Shown piece by piece: positions 23,431 to 33,974 of a DNA stretch of 64,000 nt. A model generated the notes under the pieces. That model was not told the DNA's origin. It saw only the letters and a list, made by a program, of their open reading frames with translations, and made no database searches. A program made the translations under genes and the position numbers. Numbering within the stretch: the stretch's first letter is position 1; every line of letters begins with the position of its first letter. This DNA is from Scilla litardierei (lineage: Eukaryota > Streptophyta > Magnoliopsida > Asparagales > Asparagaceae), in assembly GCA_030789695.1 (NCBI GenBank), contig CM061130.1, forward strand, positions 14,251,860-14,315,859, given 5' to 3'.

Positions 23431-23722
23431 GAGGGAATTAAATTTGTGGGAGCTAAAATTTATGAGGGAACTAAATTGTCTAGTGGACAAATTTTTGGGT
23501 ACCTACAATTTTTTTGAATATAAATAATACTTATTGCGCTTTAATTATTGAGGTTCATTTAAAATCAGGGGATCCGAGATTTTAAGTGTGAAATATATTG
23601 GGTAACTAATTTTTTTGAGTGAACTAAATAATAATCATTGTGCTTTAAATTTTGGGGAAACTAACAATGTGAGAGGGAATATCTTAAATAAACCATGCCC
23701 TACGGGCACGGGTATATACTAG

Positions 23723-24795
23723 TATATATATATATATACACACACACACCAAGCATACATACAAATATACGTCGTTAGGCGCACAGTGAAATGATGATTT
23801 TCCTTACAAATGGGCTTGAAACACCATATATATGATGTCACCTAGGCTAAGTTGCTGTAAACAGATTACATGAATGTATGTGCAAACGATTTATTTTCAA
23901 TTTACTTTCGAAACCTATTGAATTTTACAATTATTCAGCTACAATTTTGTATACAGTTCCTAAACAAAATAAACATACAAATGCCCTATGATTTAGGCCA
24001 GATTAGACAGAAACTCTGAGCAAACATTAATGATGTTTATTAAAGAAACAACTACAGTCCAGAAGAAAACATGTGTTCGTAAAATTCTAACAAAAGGGAT
24101 GTTTGATATTTCACATGTCAAAAGTCACAACTTCTAAATGATTCTTTAAGTGTACCTACTGATCCAAGTCAAAACTTTGTCGGTTAAGAAGTTAATAAGT
24201 ATTTGTTTCATGGTAACATTTTTTTCAAACATGTTGTCAATAGATAGCAACTGCCTCTTGAATTGATTAGCATAAAGCAGTCCAGCATTTGATTTAGCAT
24301 ATCCCTTTCCATCATTAGCTAATTCTACGAGTTTAGCCTAAAATATAGCATCTGGGTTTTTGTGTTTCCTGCTAAGTTAGAAACACAAATTCAACAGGCA
24401 TCATAATGTCTAGACGACATCTGGTAGACTCCCCAGTACTTTTTCAGATACTAAAAGCCTAGTGCTATAACCAGTAAAAAACGGTTACTCGTTTTAGTAC
24501 ATTCAAATTTCAATCATCCAAAGGAGAAATGAGATATGAGATGGTTCGGTGCAAAATTCAATCATCTAAAAGAGGAATGATGTATGAGATGGTTCGGTGC
24601 AAAACGACAACTTGTGTCTCTTTGCAATATATCAGAAAGTAACCAATTGCCCATTTGAGTACCAGTAGCATCAAAATACTAAACCCTGATGATTTTTGCA
24701 AATAAATAAATAAGATTACATAACAGCTCCAATTAGATTGAATTTTCCAAGTGCAGCTAAATTGCTAAACTAGATTAAAGAATTGTGTAGCCAAC
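23723..24795. other. Remainder of coilin intron 2 with a 48-bp tandem duplication
   Basis: AT-rich sequence with no ORF of interest. At about 24508-24606 the phrase 'ttcaatcatc(c/t)aaa' through 'gagatggttcggtgcaaaa' is present twice head to tail with a few differences. Nothing else was recognised. Confidence 0.6.
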
Positions 24796-24860
24796 CTGAT
24801 GATATCGCTATCCTTCAAAATACTTGCCGACTCAAAAGGTGGTAAAACAAAATCATCCAT
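24796..24860 (-). CDS. COIL: Coilin exon 2
   Basis: This 65-base exon has acceptor tcttctattgcag and donor AG|gttggc on the minus strand. It encodes MDDFVLPPFESASILKDSD-II plus two bases. The block [MD]-x-[GD]-FVLPPFES-x-x-[VI]-[LF]-KD-x-D is one of the best conserved parts of the coilin N-terminal self-association domain. The phase from exon 1 (0) fits, and the last two bases combine with exon 3. Confidence 0.9.
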
Positions 24861-26050
24861 CTGCAATAGAAGAAATGAAAATAAAATAAAGCTTATTAAT
24901 CCACAGTCAAAATACAAACCAATTTTGTTACTTTTGTAAACCGTGTTTGAGTTAATACACAAAATACTCAACAAGATATGATAGAATACGCACGTTAACT
25001 GCCTAATACTCATACAATTCTATGAAAAAAATGTTAGAGAATTTTATGTAAGGCGTGCATATATGCATGGGTTGACACACATATACATACACGTGCTCCA
25101 CCGCAATGCCATAATACTTCATATTGAAAGATATTCACCATGATACGACTAAATCACATGCTCACAGACACAAGTCGCCTAGACATGCTGGCACTGCATA
25201 TTTATAGACGTGTGGGCTCACATACACTTTTACGGTACATATGAATATATGTGAAATTGGTAATTTGAAGATCATTAGTATAAAAAAAATGCCAACAAAT
25301 ATGCATAATGCATATACATATATCGGTATAATGCATAACGTAAGAAATGGTGTACACAAGTGCCTGAGTTCACATATGAATATGTTGATGATAACAAGTT
25401 CCTAGCTTGAATATTCATCCTTATAATTATTTACACCTAACTAGCACACGTCTTTTAGGGATAAAATGAGAAACTTATAACTAGGCTATCCCAAAGCTCC
25501 CAAGAGTTTATAACATCGAGTAGAATGAAAAGACACTAACATCCCAAAAGCTCTAAATAACTTGTTCTTTTAATATTTAACCTTCTATGCAGTGATTGCT
25601 TCCTTCTAAAATCCAAAAGGTTGCCTTCATCAATTAAAAGCTGTTGGGAGAGCCCTCAACTGCATTATTCTGTCCACATTAACCTATGACTCCAATCCGT
25701 TTAGTCTTGCGATGAGAGAGCTTCAATTCTTGTGCCAAAGAAAAAAATGGTCATGCATAAATATTTATCCAATTGGAAGAAGATTCTTTATTTTGAGAAA
25801 TATGTCGGTTTCTGTCCCAAGACCCTTGCATTCATCTCCTAATAGCAACGATGGTTTCCTTTTGAAATGGATTTTCTCAACAAACACGTGCATTCCACTT
25901 CAATCCACAACTTCGCACAATACACATAAGAAAATTATGTCACTGAGACTCCCAAACTTGACTCCACTCAATCTACAACAGAATGAGAAGAACGTACGAG
26001 ATTCTCGACAGAAGAGCAGCATTTTTATCAGTGGGGTTGTTTCTACTTAC
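24861..26050 (-). other. Coilin intron 1 (1.19 kb)
   Basis: GT (gtaagt) at 26050 and AG (ttgcag) at 24861 on the minus strand. AT-rich, with no element recognised. The plus-strand ORF spanning 25712-26116 overlaps exon 1 and has no domain signature. Confidence 0.8.
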
Positions 26051-26242
26051 AGAGAGGACGAGGCCGTTAGGGCAAGAGCGCTTGAGGTCGAAAGCCCTGT
26101 GGACATGAGACTCTAGGTCGGAGATGGTGGCGATCTCGGGGCTCAGGAGAAGCCAGCAACGCTTCAAGCCCTCCGATCTCTGAGACTTGCTCAGCATCTT
26201 GCGATCATCGAAGACCATTCGAACCCTGAAGGGCCCCTCCAT
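26051..26242 (-). CDS. COIL: Coilin exon 1 (N-terminus)
   Basis: 64 codons start at the ATG at 26242-26240 and end before gtaagt. The protein begins MEGPFRVRMVFDDRKMLSKS and continues QRSEGLKRCWLLL, then ends in SCPNGLVLS. This matches the ubiquitin-like N-terminal domain of plant coilin: R-V-R-[LM]-VF-[ED]-DR-[RK] at the start and [AS]CP-[HN]-GL-x-LS at the end. Coilin scaffolds Cajal bodies in the nucleus, where snRNPs and snoRNPs mature. The exon is GC-richer than its surroundings, as expected for a first exon. No defect is visible. Confidence 0.92.
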
Positions 26243-26495
26243 GGCGACGGATGAGGGGGTGTGAGAGATGCGAGAATTTTGGAGCAGAGAGTAGTTTGTT
26301 CTCTTCGACGGAGAGGCTGTGTTGTTTTAAAACCCTCTCTGTTGGCCTCGGTAGGAAACCGGCTACGGTTCGATAGAAACTGTGTAGTTGACAACAGCAA
26401 GAAGCGCTCGTGTTTCTGCGACTCATGTATCACCCTCTCTGTTATTTTACTGTTTTCCTATGAATCAAAATACTCTCTGTTGAAAATAAAAATAA
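26243..26495 (-). promoter_or_regulatory. Coilin 5' UTR and core promoter region, cut short by a retrotransposon
   Basis: About 250 bp separate the coilin ATG from the copia insertion at 26496. On the minus strand a possible TATA-like 'ggttttaaaacaac' lies near 26318-26331 and CT-rich leader sequence follows. No promoter element can be assigned firmly. Anything regulatory further upstream has been displaced by at least 37 kb of nested retroelements. Confidence 0.35.
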
Positions 26496-26682
26496 TGTTG
26501 TGGGTTGATGGAGCCTTTGGCCTCCCTCCCCTCATCATCTCACCATTACTCCCCACTAAGTTAGTGGGAAGTCCCTTGGACTCCAAATCCCAGCTCAATG
26601 AATATATAGAGAGCCATGGCTTATGCCATGGCTACTCTTGATTTAGAGATATATTTTACTCTTCTTCAAAACTCTTTCAACA
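26496..26682 (+). repeat. E2 5' LTR
   Basis: 187 bp, nearly identical to 30455-30643 apart from a few substitutions and two single-base indels. It contains 'gaatatatagagagcc' as a possible TATA region and a palindromic 'agccatggcttatgccatggct' that could form a hairpin. The close LTR match contrasts with the badly decayed interior. Confidence 0.9.
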
Positions 26683-26697
26683 CGTTATCAGCACGAG
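26683..26697 (+). other. E2 primer-binding site, tRNA-Ile anticodon-arm type (proposed)
   Basis: CGTTATCAGCACGAG directly follows the LTR end. It is not the tRNA 3'-end complement (no TGG start). It complements the anticodon arm of plant tRNA-Ile(AAU), as I recall that sequence, except for a C where the wobble A (inosine in the mature tRNA) lies. This suggests priming by a 5' half-tRNA, as known for Drosophila copia with tRNA-iMet. Confidence 0.5.
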
Positions 26698-27374
26698 TTC
26701 GCTCTAGAGAAAATTTTTCGAGCCATAAAAAAAATTCATCTTCCCACAAAAATTTCCCTCTAGCGAAGGAATCTTGTAGTTGCGGCAAAGCTCTTACGAC
26801 GACGAGTCCAAAATATAATGTTCCTCAAAAGAGGAAGATTCCTGGATATATTAAAATGATCCATCCACAGGATGCTGAGCTCAGACCAGCAACCTCTCCC
26901 CTCCTAATTTCCCCTGCAGAGGAAACAACAGGAGAAATTATGGCAGAGCATAACAGAGACCTCCTACTGACCACTCATAACATATGCCCTGCTGGCTCTG
27001 CTCCTCTCCCTAAATCTCATACAGTTTCTTCCCAGAAGATGAAGAACAAGCACAGAGGAAGATTCAACATGGGGAAAGCTGCTAAGAAGCAGACCAGAGC
27101 TCATCCCCAGAACAACAATACTGAGGAGAATAAAAACAACACGTGGAAGAGGAATACCTCTGACCAGACGTCTGCTCCCAAGAAAAACTTGGAAGACAAA
27201 TGCCACAGATGTGGCATGACTGGACATTGGTCCAGGGTCTGTCGTACTCCACGCCACCTCCAAGATTTGTATATGGCAAGCCTGAAGCCTTCCGCAGAAA
27301 CAAATCTGGGGGACATACAGCCTCCGACTAGGTTAAACACCGAGTATTTCGAGAATGATGATCTGCTCGATTGA
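26698..27374 (+). pseudogene. E2 gag remnant with a pol segment pasted in
   Basis: The frame stays open to 27374, from an N-terminal start inside the LTR. The C-terminal half is genuine copia gag: a basic linker and one zinc knuckle CHRCGMTGHWSRVC at about 27202-27243, then the usual tail. The part 26809-26937 is a 129-bp copy of the integrase-RT linker also present at 28750-28878. The gag N-terminal two-thirds is missing, so the protein could not assemble. Confidence 0.75.
26809..26937 (+). repeat. 129-bp internal duplication in E2 (copy in gag)
   Basis: Apparently identical to 28750-28878. The pol location is the ancestral one, because it follows RLPGS in the integrase-RT linker; the copy here replaces part of gag. 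Confidence 0.85.
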
Positions 27375-27899
27375 GCCCAATCTTTATATCTATGCATTTA
27401 AATCTATATAGCTTCATATGTAGTTTGCTTTGAATGAACTTTATTTTGAATTACTCAAATAAAATTTCGTTTTACATATAGATGAAGTATGTAATATTGT
27501 GGACAGTGCCTCGTTGCACTGGTGTAGCATTTATATTGCTCCCACATAAAACGAGACTATAAGATGCAAATTTCTCACCTTAAACATATAGGAATTTTCC
27601 AAGTTTCAAGCATATTTCGTTTAAACGAATATAACTTGAAAACTGTGGATAATAAATATTGAATATCAATATAAAACTCGTGAAGAGGATGGCCAGAAGA
27701 CCATCTACTTACGATTTCATTGGACCCCCGTCGGGCCCCTATCATTACAGATATTCATCCTATATAAAGCCAACTTGACTGAGCACCAGAAGTGCCTTTC
27801 ATTGCCAGAGTTTTCAACTCTGGCACAATAGACTTGGTCATCCTGGATCATCGATGATGGACGCATCATCAAATGAATCCATTGGAGAACCTGAAGATT

Positions 27900-30060
27900 C
27901 TTCAAAATATTGAGTTTCCTTGTCCCCCTTTGTCGTAAGGGAAAACAAGAGACCTTCCCTCCTGAAAGTGGGATTAGAGTCTACTGGCTTCATTGAGAGA
28001 ATACATGATGACCTTTGCGGGCATATTCACCACGCAAGTGGCCCATTTTCGGTACTTCATTGTACTGATAGATGCATCTACTAGATGGTCTTATGTGTGC
28101 CTTTATATTCACTCGCAACTTAGCTTTCTCAAAAGCTTATAATGTGGGTGAATTCACTACACATATCTTTGAAGACTTCTGCCAAGCAACTGGCATTGAA
28201 ATTGAACATCTTGTAGCATGTTCATACTTATAATGGGTTATTAGAGGCTCTGGTAAAGCGACTCCAATGGATTTCACGTCCATTGTTAAATCCCAGTTGC
28301 CTGTTGATGTTTAGGGACCAACACACTGCATTCCGCATCGCTTATCACGATACAGCCCTCTTGTGGCCATATCTTATTGCTGATGCCGCTTGCTTATGGT
28401 TTACCACTAAGTCTTGATAACTGTGTATTTGATGAGCAAAATCTCATTGAAATAGGCACGCAGTCTAAAGAAGCCTGAAGCTTCTGAGACCATATCATGG
28501 GATACAAAAGTCCTAATCTCGTTATGATCCGCATACTTTTTCTGTGTGAAGATGAGATCCAGAAGATCATTCACATTTGGAATAAAGTACATCAATTGCC
28601 GGATAAATTTACGGACAACCAGAAGATTGTTCGTTCACACGTCCCTGCTGCCAACACGCCAGCTAGAATTGACATTCCCAAATATGGATGCAATCCACCG
28701 ACAGCAGAATTGGCTGTACCTCAATTGAAAAGAGGACGCCTTCCAGGTTCAAAATATAATGTTCCTCAAAAGAGGAAGATTCCTGGATATATTAAAATGA
28801 TCCATCCACAGGATGCTGAGCTCAGACCAGCAACCTCTCCCCTCCTAATTTCCCCTGCAGAGGAAACAACAGGAGAAAAATCATTATATTATGTACGTAC
28901 TGGAGAGGTACTGGACAAATATAACACAGTCGTCGACGACGGTTTTGCTTTTGCTATTGTCGTTCACGTCGCTGAATACGACGATGACGTCAACCCACTT
29001 TTCTATAGCGTAAACGCATAGATTGGCCAAAGTGGAACGAGGCAATAAGAGTAGAGCTGGACTCACTCTTGAAAAGCAAAATCTTTGGACCAGTAGTCCA
29101 TACACATGAATGTGTAAAACCTGTGGAATATAATTCGGATTTCATAAGAAATTGAAATAAAGGAAATGTGATCATTTTCCTACTAAGCCTAAACTTCTCT
29201 GAAAAATCCAATAAATGCAGCTCATGTACGTTATGACTGCATATATATACAGTAATATAGATATATAGATCTATATAAAATTTTCAAAAGGGTATACTCT
29301 ACCCCCAGAGATGAAAGAGAGACGTAGAAACGTCTTCTCCATAAAGGCTACAAAGATCATTAGTTGATCTTAAGCAATATTCTGTCCGTGTATCTTTTTC
29401 GAAAGATCGTTGACAGGATTTGTGATTTTCACCGTACATGTGGTCGAGTTAAAGCTAGTAAGATCTCCTGCAGAGACCATTGAGATATCTGATAGCTTTA
29501 AGCATACATTGGAAATGGAATACCTAGGCATAGCAAGGTATTGGCGCGGCTTACATATTAAACACCTTCACGGTGGAACCTTTTAATTTCTTCATACACC
29601 GGGAGTTTATGAAGAATAATGTCCATTGGCAACCTATTAAAGATGGATGCTTATTTATGACACCTTTCAGTAGCTGGAAGAGGGGGAGGACATCCTAGGT
29701 CCCGAAGAGCCTAGCTCTAGTGTACTTGTTACATTTCTTTATTTGGCCAACTGCACGTGTCTTTGATAGAACGTCTGCCGTAAAGTTGTTAACCAGATAC
29801 AGTATTGTCCTGGAGAACACCATTAGACCAAGAATAAGCTGCTTCTGCGCAACTTCCAAGGGTCACGGAATATATATCGCATATGCAGGTTTAAAGATCA
29901 TCACGATGACTAAAACACAAAAGGCGGGCCACTTCCTAAATATCTACACATCATCCTCCCAAGTCTACATCTTCTGAGAAGCTCATCATCCAAGAAACAA
30001 GTATTGAAAATGCTCAGCCAGGTCCAGCAGTACCTTGCAGACACATTGAAGACTGATTCA
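27900..30060 (+). pseudogene. E2 pol remnants: integrase, linker, RT/RNase H pieces
   Basis: Broken frames show integrase at 27930-28450 (KVGLESTGFIERIHDDLCG, DRCIY and a truncated core), the integrase-RT linker at 28497-29021 (SHVPAANTPARIDIPKYG, then the duplicated segment), and late RT/RNase H pieces around 29500-29760 (LEMEYLGIARYWRGLHIKH, LGPEEPSSSVLVTFLYLANC). The RT active-site region is absent. Stops occur every few dozen codons. The wording is that of plant copia elements of the short-LTR type. Confidence 0.75.
28750..28878 (+). repeat. 129-bp internal duplication in E2 (copy in pol)
   Basis: Pair of 26809-26937, here in its natural position between integrase and RT. Confidence 0.85.
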
Positions 30061-30440
30061 AAAATACTTTAGTGGAGTCATCTACCAACTTCGAAGAGCA
30101 TTTCACTCCAGAGCGCCACTGTTTTCCAATAGCTGCTAGATGAGTGAAACTTGTATAGATGAGTGATGACTGTATTTGCTTTCAGAACATGATGAATGTA
30201 TAGACAAATAGGAGATGATTGTATAGATACATAGGAAATCTGCAAGCCTGAAGCTTGTACAGATCAGGGGGAGTCTCTCGATAGTTGTACTCTTTTCCCT
30301 TAAGCTGCTGGTTTTTCCCATTGGGTTTTCCACAGCTAAGGTTTTAACGAGGCAACCACGGTGGCTCTGGATCCAGAAGTATCCACCCCATTAGCATACT
30401 GAATGCTGAAGTATTCATATGCTTAACCCAAGGTAATGGA

Positions 30441-30454
30441 GAGATGAGGGGGAG
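30441..30454 (+). other. E2 polypurine tract
   Basis: GAGATGAGGGGGAG immediately precedes the right LTR start TGTTGTGAG. Confidence 0.85.
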
Positions 30455-30643
30455 TGTTGTGAGTTGATGGAGGCCTTTGGCCTCCCTCCCCTCATCATCT
30501 CACCATTACTCCCCCACTAAGTTAGTGGGGAGTCCCTTGGACTCCAAATCCCAGCTCAATGAATATATAGAGAGCCATGGCTTATGCCATGGCTACTCTT
30601 GATTTAGAGATATATTTTACTCTTCTTCAAAACTCTTTCAACA
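30455..30643 (+). repeat. E2 3' LTR
   Basis: 189 bp, ends TTTCAACA and is followed by the target duplication AATAA. Confidence 0.9.
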
Positions 30644-30654
30644 AATAAGAAAAT

Positions 30655-30871
30655 TGTTATAAATGGGCTTTTGGTGGGCCTATCCGTTAGTGGGTATCCA
30701 CCCATTATGTAACCCTACTACTATAAATTCCGAGCTATGCACTCCATAGCCACCACGTTTACAACACGTTATCAGCACGCTCGAAGCTGAGCCGAACCCC
30801 TGCCGACGGACGAATGCGACGCGAACGGGCTTCCTTCACCGAACGTCGCTAGATCCGGCGGGTAGGATCTA
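30655..30871 (+). mobile_element. E3: 5' LTR and leader of a second short-LTR copia element
   Basis: A 113-bp LTR-like segment (30655-30767) starts TGTTATAAATGGG and ends TTTACAACA. It includes 'ctataaattccgagc' as a likely TATA box and is followed by the same primer-binding site as E2 (CGTTATCAGCACG). About 100 bp of GC-rich leader follow before the Tekay element interrupts it at 30872. The rest would lie beyond the window. Its own target duplication cannot be checked. Confidence 0.7.
30768..30780 (+). other. E3 primer-binding site
   Basis: CGTTATCAGCACG directly after the LTR end, identical over 13 bases to that of E2 although the LTRs are unrelated. Confidence 0.6.
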
Positions 30872-33835
30872 TGTAACGGCCAGTATTTTTAGGCGAGTTT
30901 TCGATTGTGCGTGCCGGTATTTTTCTTCAGTCATCGAGTTAACTTTCCGTCCGTGCGTATCGACGCGGGCGCGTCACTGTTTTCGTTTTACCGTGTCGTC
31001 ATTATTTACCATCAAGTTTTAACTAAAATAATTTAGCTTAATTATTCTGATAATTACAATTTACTAATTACAAAATCTTAATTACTTTAATTAATTTCAC
31101 TAATTACTTTTTCATTTTTAATGATGACTACTTAAACTTAATTAATTACGTTAATTACGTTTTTACCTCTCCTCTGCAAAACAACAACACACACGTTGCA
31201 TTATCAGATCCATCCCCTAAAATTTTTCAAACTTGCATTCTTTTCGTTTGAGCAAGACAACACGTCTCTCGATGCCTAATTTGTCTAAGTAGTAATAACT
31301 TCTATCCTAATCGATTTAATGCTAATTTGACGAAATGGAAGGGGGTGTCTCCCAAGCTCATCTTCTTAAGCCAATCTCCCTGATGAACGAACCCTGCAAA
31401 ATCGTTCTGCAAACCAGCAACAAATCATCCCCAAAACCTGTTTTTTTTTTCATCAACACAAATCCTACAAATCAGCCAACCAAATTCTCAAACCAAATTT
31501 CAGCCCCCCAAATAAATTCCACTGCAAACAATTTCTCCAAGCCAAGAATCAAAACAGAAATTTTGAGAGGCTGAAATCAATTTCAGTTCTTGCAAAACCC
31601 ATTCATCATCCCAAAGATCAATTTGACCAAAACAGAACCCAAATCCCCAAACTAGAAACAATTTCATCAACCCCAAACCGAAAGCTAAAGAGGAGAAATT
31701 TGAGATCAAGTTCAGATTTTTACAAAAACTTACAAACCCCAGATCTGAAATTTGAACAACAAATCAAAAATCTACAAACCCTCTTCATCTTCCTCCTCTT
31801 TCCTTTCCCTCCTTCTCCTTCCAAAGGCCGGCCCTCCCCTTACATGTGCCCGCCGCCGGAGTCCCTCAGTTAGCCGCCGCCGTCGCCCAGGTCAGCCGCA
31901 CCGTCCGTCGGCCGTGGGCCCTCCCCTCGCGCACGCAGGTGATCCCTCTGCCCTTTTGATTTTTTGCGAGAAGCCACGTTCATTTTGGTTGCCTGCAAGC
32001 TTTCAAAAAAAAGAAAAAAAAAGAACTGACAACAGACGAGAGACAGAAGGAGAAAGACAGAGAGAAAGAGAGAGTATTAGAAAGACTTAGCCTATTAAAG
32101 AAAGAGATGGGAATTGAATGAATAAAGAAAAGGCATTCATGTGACAACCTGGGAATGTATTAATGTGTAGAGAGAGTGTGGTACAGGTTGTTTTAAAATG
32201 AATAATGATATGTTAGAAAGCCATGCATTAGTGATATAATAAACAAACAAAAAAATGAATAGGGTCAAAGAGAAACAGTAAGTGAGTACCTATTACCCAT
32301 AGTCAAAGATTAATGTATGTTAAGCCATGAAACTGGATCAGTGAATTAATTAGCTTAATTAATTTGTTAATTGTTAATGTTAGTTAGCGTTATTAATTTG
32401 AATGTTAATTTGATTTCACCATGTTACTAATTTCTAAAACAATGTTAGATTGATGAATATTACATTAAATAATGTGTACCCTGTTTATGTAACCCAATAT
32501 AAACACCACCCTAGCTAGATAACCTGATAAAATTAGACAACCCCACTGTAAGGAATAACTTGATATTTTGATTATCTCACAATAAAATCTAATTCGGTGA
32601 TTTGTTTAACCAAAACAGAGAACCACTATCACCGTAACGAAATACCCGTCAGGACGAACACAACGACAACCGATACCACCGGAAACAGGCAAGTGATACT
32701 TGCCAGTAAATGTTCAGGCCATGTTTTTAGGCCAATTTATTTGTTAGCGTAAAAGAGACTAGGCAGTGAAATGATAGCTGCCTAGACGCCTTTTGATCTA
32801 GTTTGACAACGAAACTAGATCCGACACTTTACCTGCTTTCATTCATGCTGCCATGCCATGTTTAATTTTCAATTAACGGTATGCACTTTAACTGCTCATC
32901 CCATGTCATGTCATGCATCATGTATTCTTCGTGATTGAGTAGCACATGCTATAAATGTTATTGCTATTGAGGCTAGGAACCTGCTTTTGCGGGCACAACC
33001 CTATGCCATATTGAAAACACTTCCTGGCTCGTGATCCAGAAGCGAGCACAGTGTTGTTGGGGAACCAACGCTCGATACACGTGGAGGGGTAGGATACATA
33101 TGGAGGGGTAGGGTTAAGCGACCACTCAGCGTAGAAGTGTGCCCGTACAACCACTTCAGCTGTAAGGCGTAAACCCTGTGCACAAAGTAAATGGATAATG
33201 TTTCGTGTTTCTGTTACTTGTATTGCATGCTTCATGTCATATTAAAATTGCTGCATCCTTAAAATGTCATATCACCTCATTATATTAGAACTGCTAGTTG
33301 TTTCAGTTTATTATATCCTTGCACAAAAGTTCTCCGCTTCTTTTGGGAGACTTTTGCTGACATGTGCACGTATCTCTTTGGGTGACACATGTCAGGATTT
33401 GAGACAGAGCAGGTTACTGAGGACGAGCAGTTCGTTGACGCTGAGTTTGGGGTCCCTGCTGAGACCGAGTTCGAGGACACTGGTGACCAGTCCTAGACTC
33501 GTTTGGAGTCTCACCTTAGTTGTTACTTTTCCTTAGTTGCTGTTAGGTTTCGGTGCGTAGCACCTATCTCTCCTTGTTTTGTTTGGCCATGCTTTAGGCC
33601 TTGTTCAGACTTGTACTGTTGTGACTCTCCCTGTGATGTTTGGGATATTTTGTTGGATGTCTGGTGGATGTTTTCTTATCTTCTTCATTATTATTATTAT
33701 TGTTTCGTCGCAATGCAAGGACCTGCTACGGTTCGAAAATTTTTCAGACGATTATCAGACTGCAGCTTCACAGCTCCACGTTTGAGCGGACCTCCTCACG
33801 TCTTGCCTTCCATATTAGGAAAGCGGGGCGTGACA
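30872..33835 (+). repeat. E4 5' LTR (about 2.96 kb)
   Basis: Starts TGTAACGGCCAG and ends GGGGCGTGACA, both typical of Tekay/Del LTRs. 'aatataaacacc' near 32501 may be the TATA box. The 62-64 kb copy matches it in order throughout. After the end, the bases 'ggttttagtggtggccc' do not resemble the usual initiator-tRNA-Met site, so the primer-binding site is unclear or mutated. Confidence 0.85.
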
Positions 33836-33974
33836 GGTTTTAGTGGTGGCCCATGCATGTCTCCTCTTTGCATCTGCGAAATATCGGAACAACAATAATG
33901 ATAATAACATCCAATTAATTATTCATAACATTCGAGTCATGATTAAGTCTAATCTGAACATTTCCTTGTCTTAG

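Larger units (their letters stand above)
16008..23722 (+). mobile_element. Non-autonomous Helitron, 7.7 kb, with captured gene fragments
   Basis: The 5' end is A|TCTATTCTATAAAAT at 16008. The 3' end is a hairpin (CCATGCCC/GGGCACGG, 23693-23711) followed by CTAG at 23719-23722 and then T. Insertion between A and T without target duplication is standard for Helitrons. No Rep/helicase protein is encoded. Gene-like pieces in plus orientation include a GC-rich exon-like block ending AGAG|gtgag near 16545, an exon with the acidic-aromatic signature described at 18970-19050, and a short open frame 21337-21444 ending GGLIAPAKK. The host gene runs on the opposite strand. Confidence 0.85.
15443..24795 (-). 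other. Coilin intron 2 (about 9.35 kb), mostly a Helitron
   Basis: The segment is flanked by a GT donor at 24795/24794 and an AG acceptor at 15444/15443 on the minus strand with matching phase. About 7.7 kb of it is the Helitron at 16008-23722. The remainder is AT-rich with tandem duplications and microsatellites. Without the Helitron the intron would be about 1.6 kb, similar to intron 1. Confidence 0.6.
26496..30643 (+). mobile_element. E2: short-LTR Ty1/copia element, decayed
   Basis: LTRs of 187-189 bp (26496-26682, 30455-30643) start TGTTGTG and end TTTCAACA, with a perfect target duplication AATAA at 26491-26495 and 30644-30648. A primer-binding site (CGTTATCAGCACGAG) follows the left LTR and a purine tract (gatgagggggag) precedes the right. 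The gene order is gag, integrase, RT, RNase H, as in copia. At 4.15 kb it is shorter than typical ~5-kb relatives; most protease and RT is deleted and stops are frequent. It sits in the coilin promoter in divergent orientation. Confidence 0.9.

Noticed and set aside
25712..26116. 134-codon plus-strand ORF overlapping coilin exon 1
   Set aside because: Antisense shadow of exon 1 and intron 1; no domain.
31752..32090. 112-codon ORF in the E4 LTR (repeated at 62517-62888)
   Set aside because: Low-complexity Ser/Arg-rich frame that differs between the two LTR copies at its end; no known LTR protein.
33836..33860. Canonical initiator-tRNA-Met primer-binding site after the E4 left LTR
   Set aside because: The bases after GGGGCGTGACA do not match TGGTATCAGAGC, and no alternative tRNA match could be defended.
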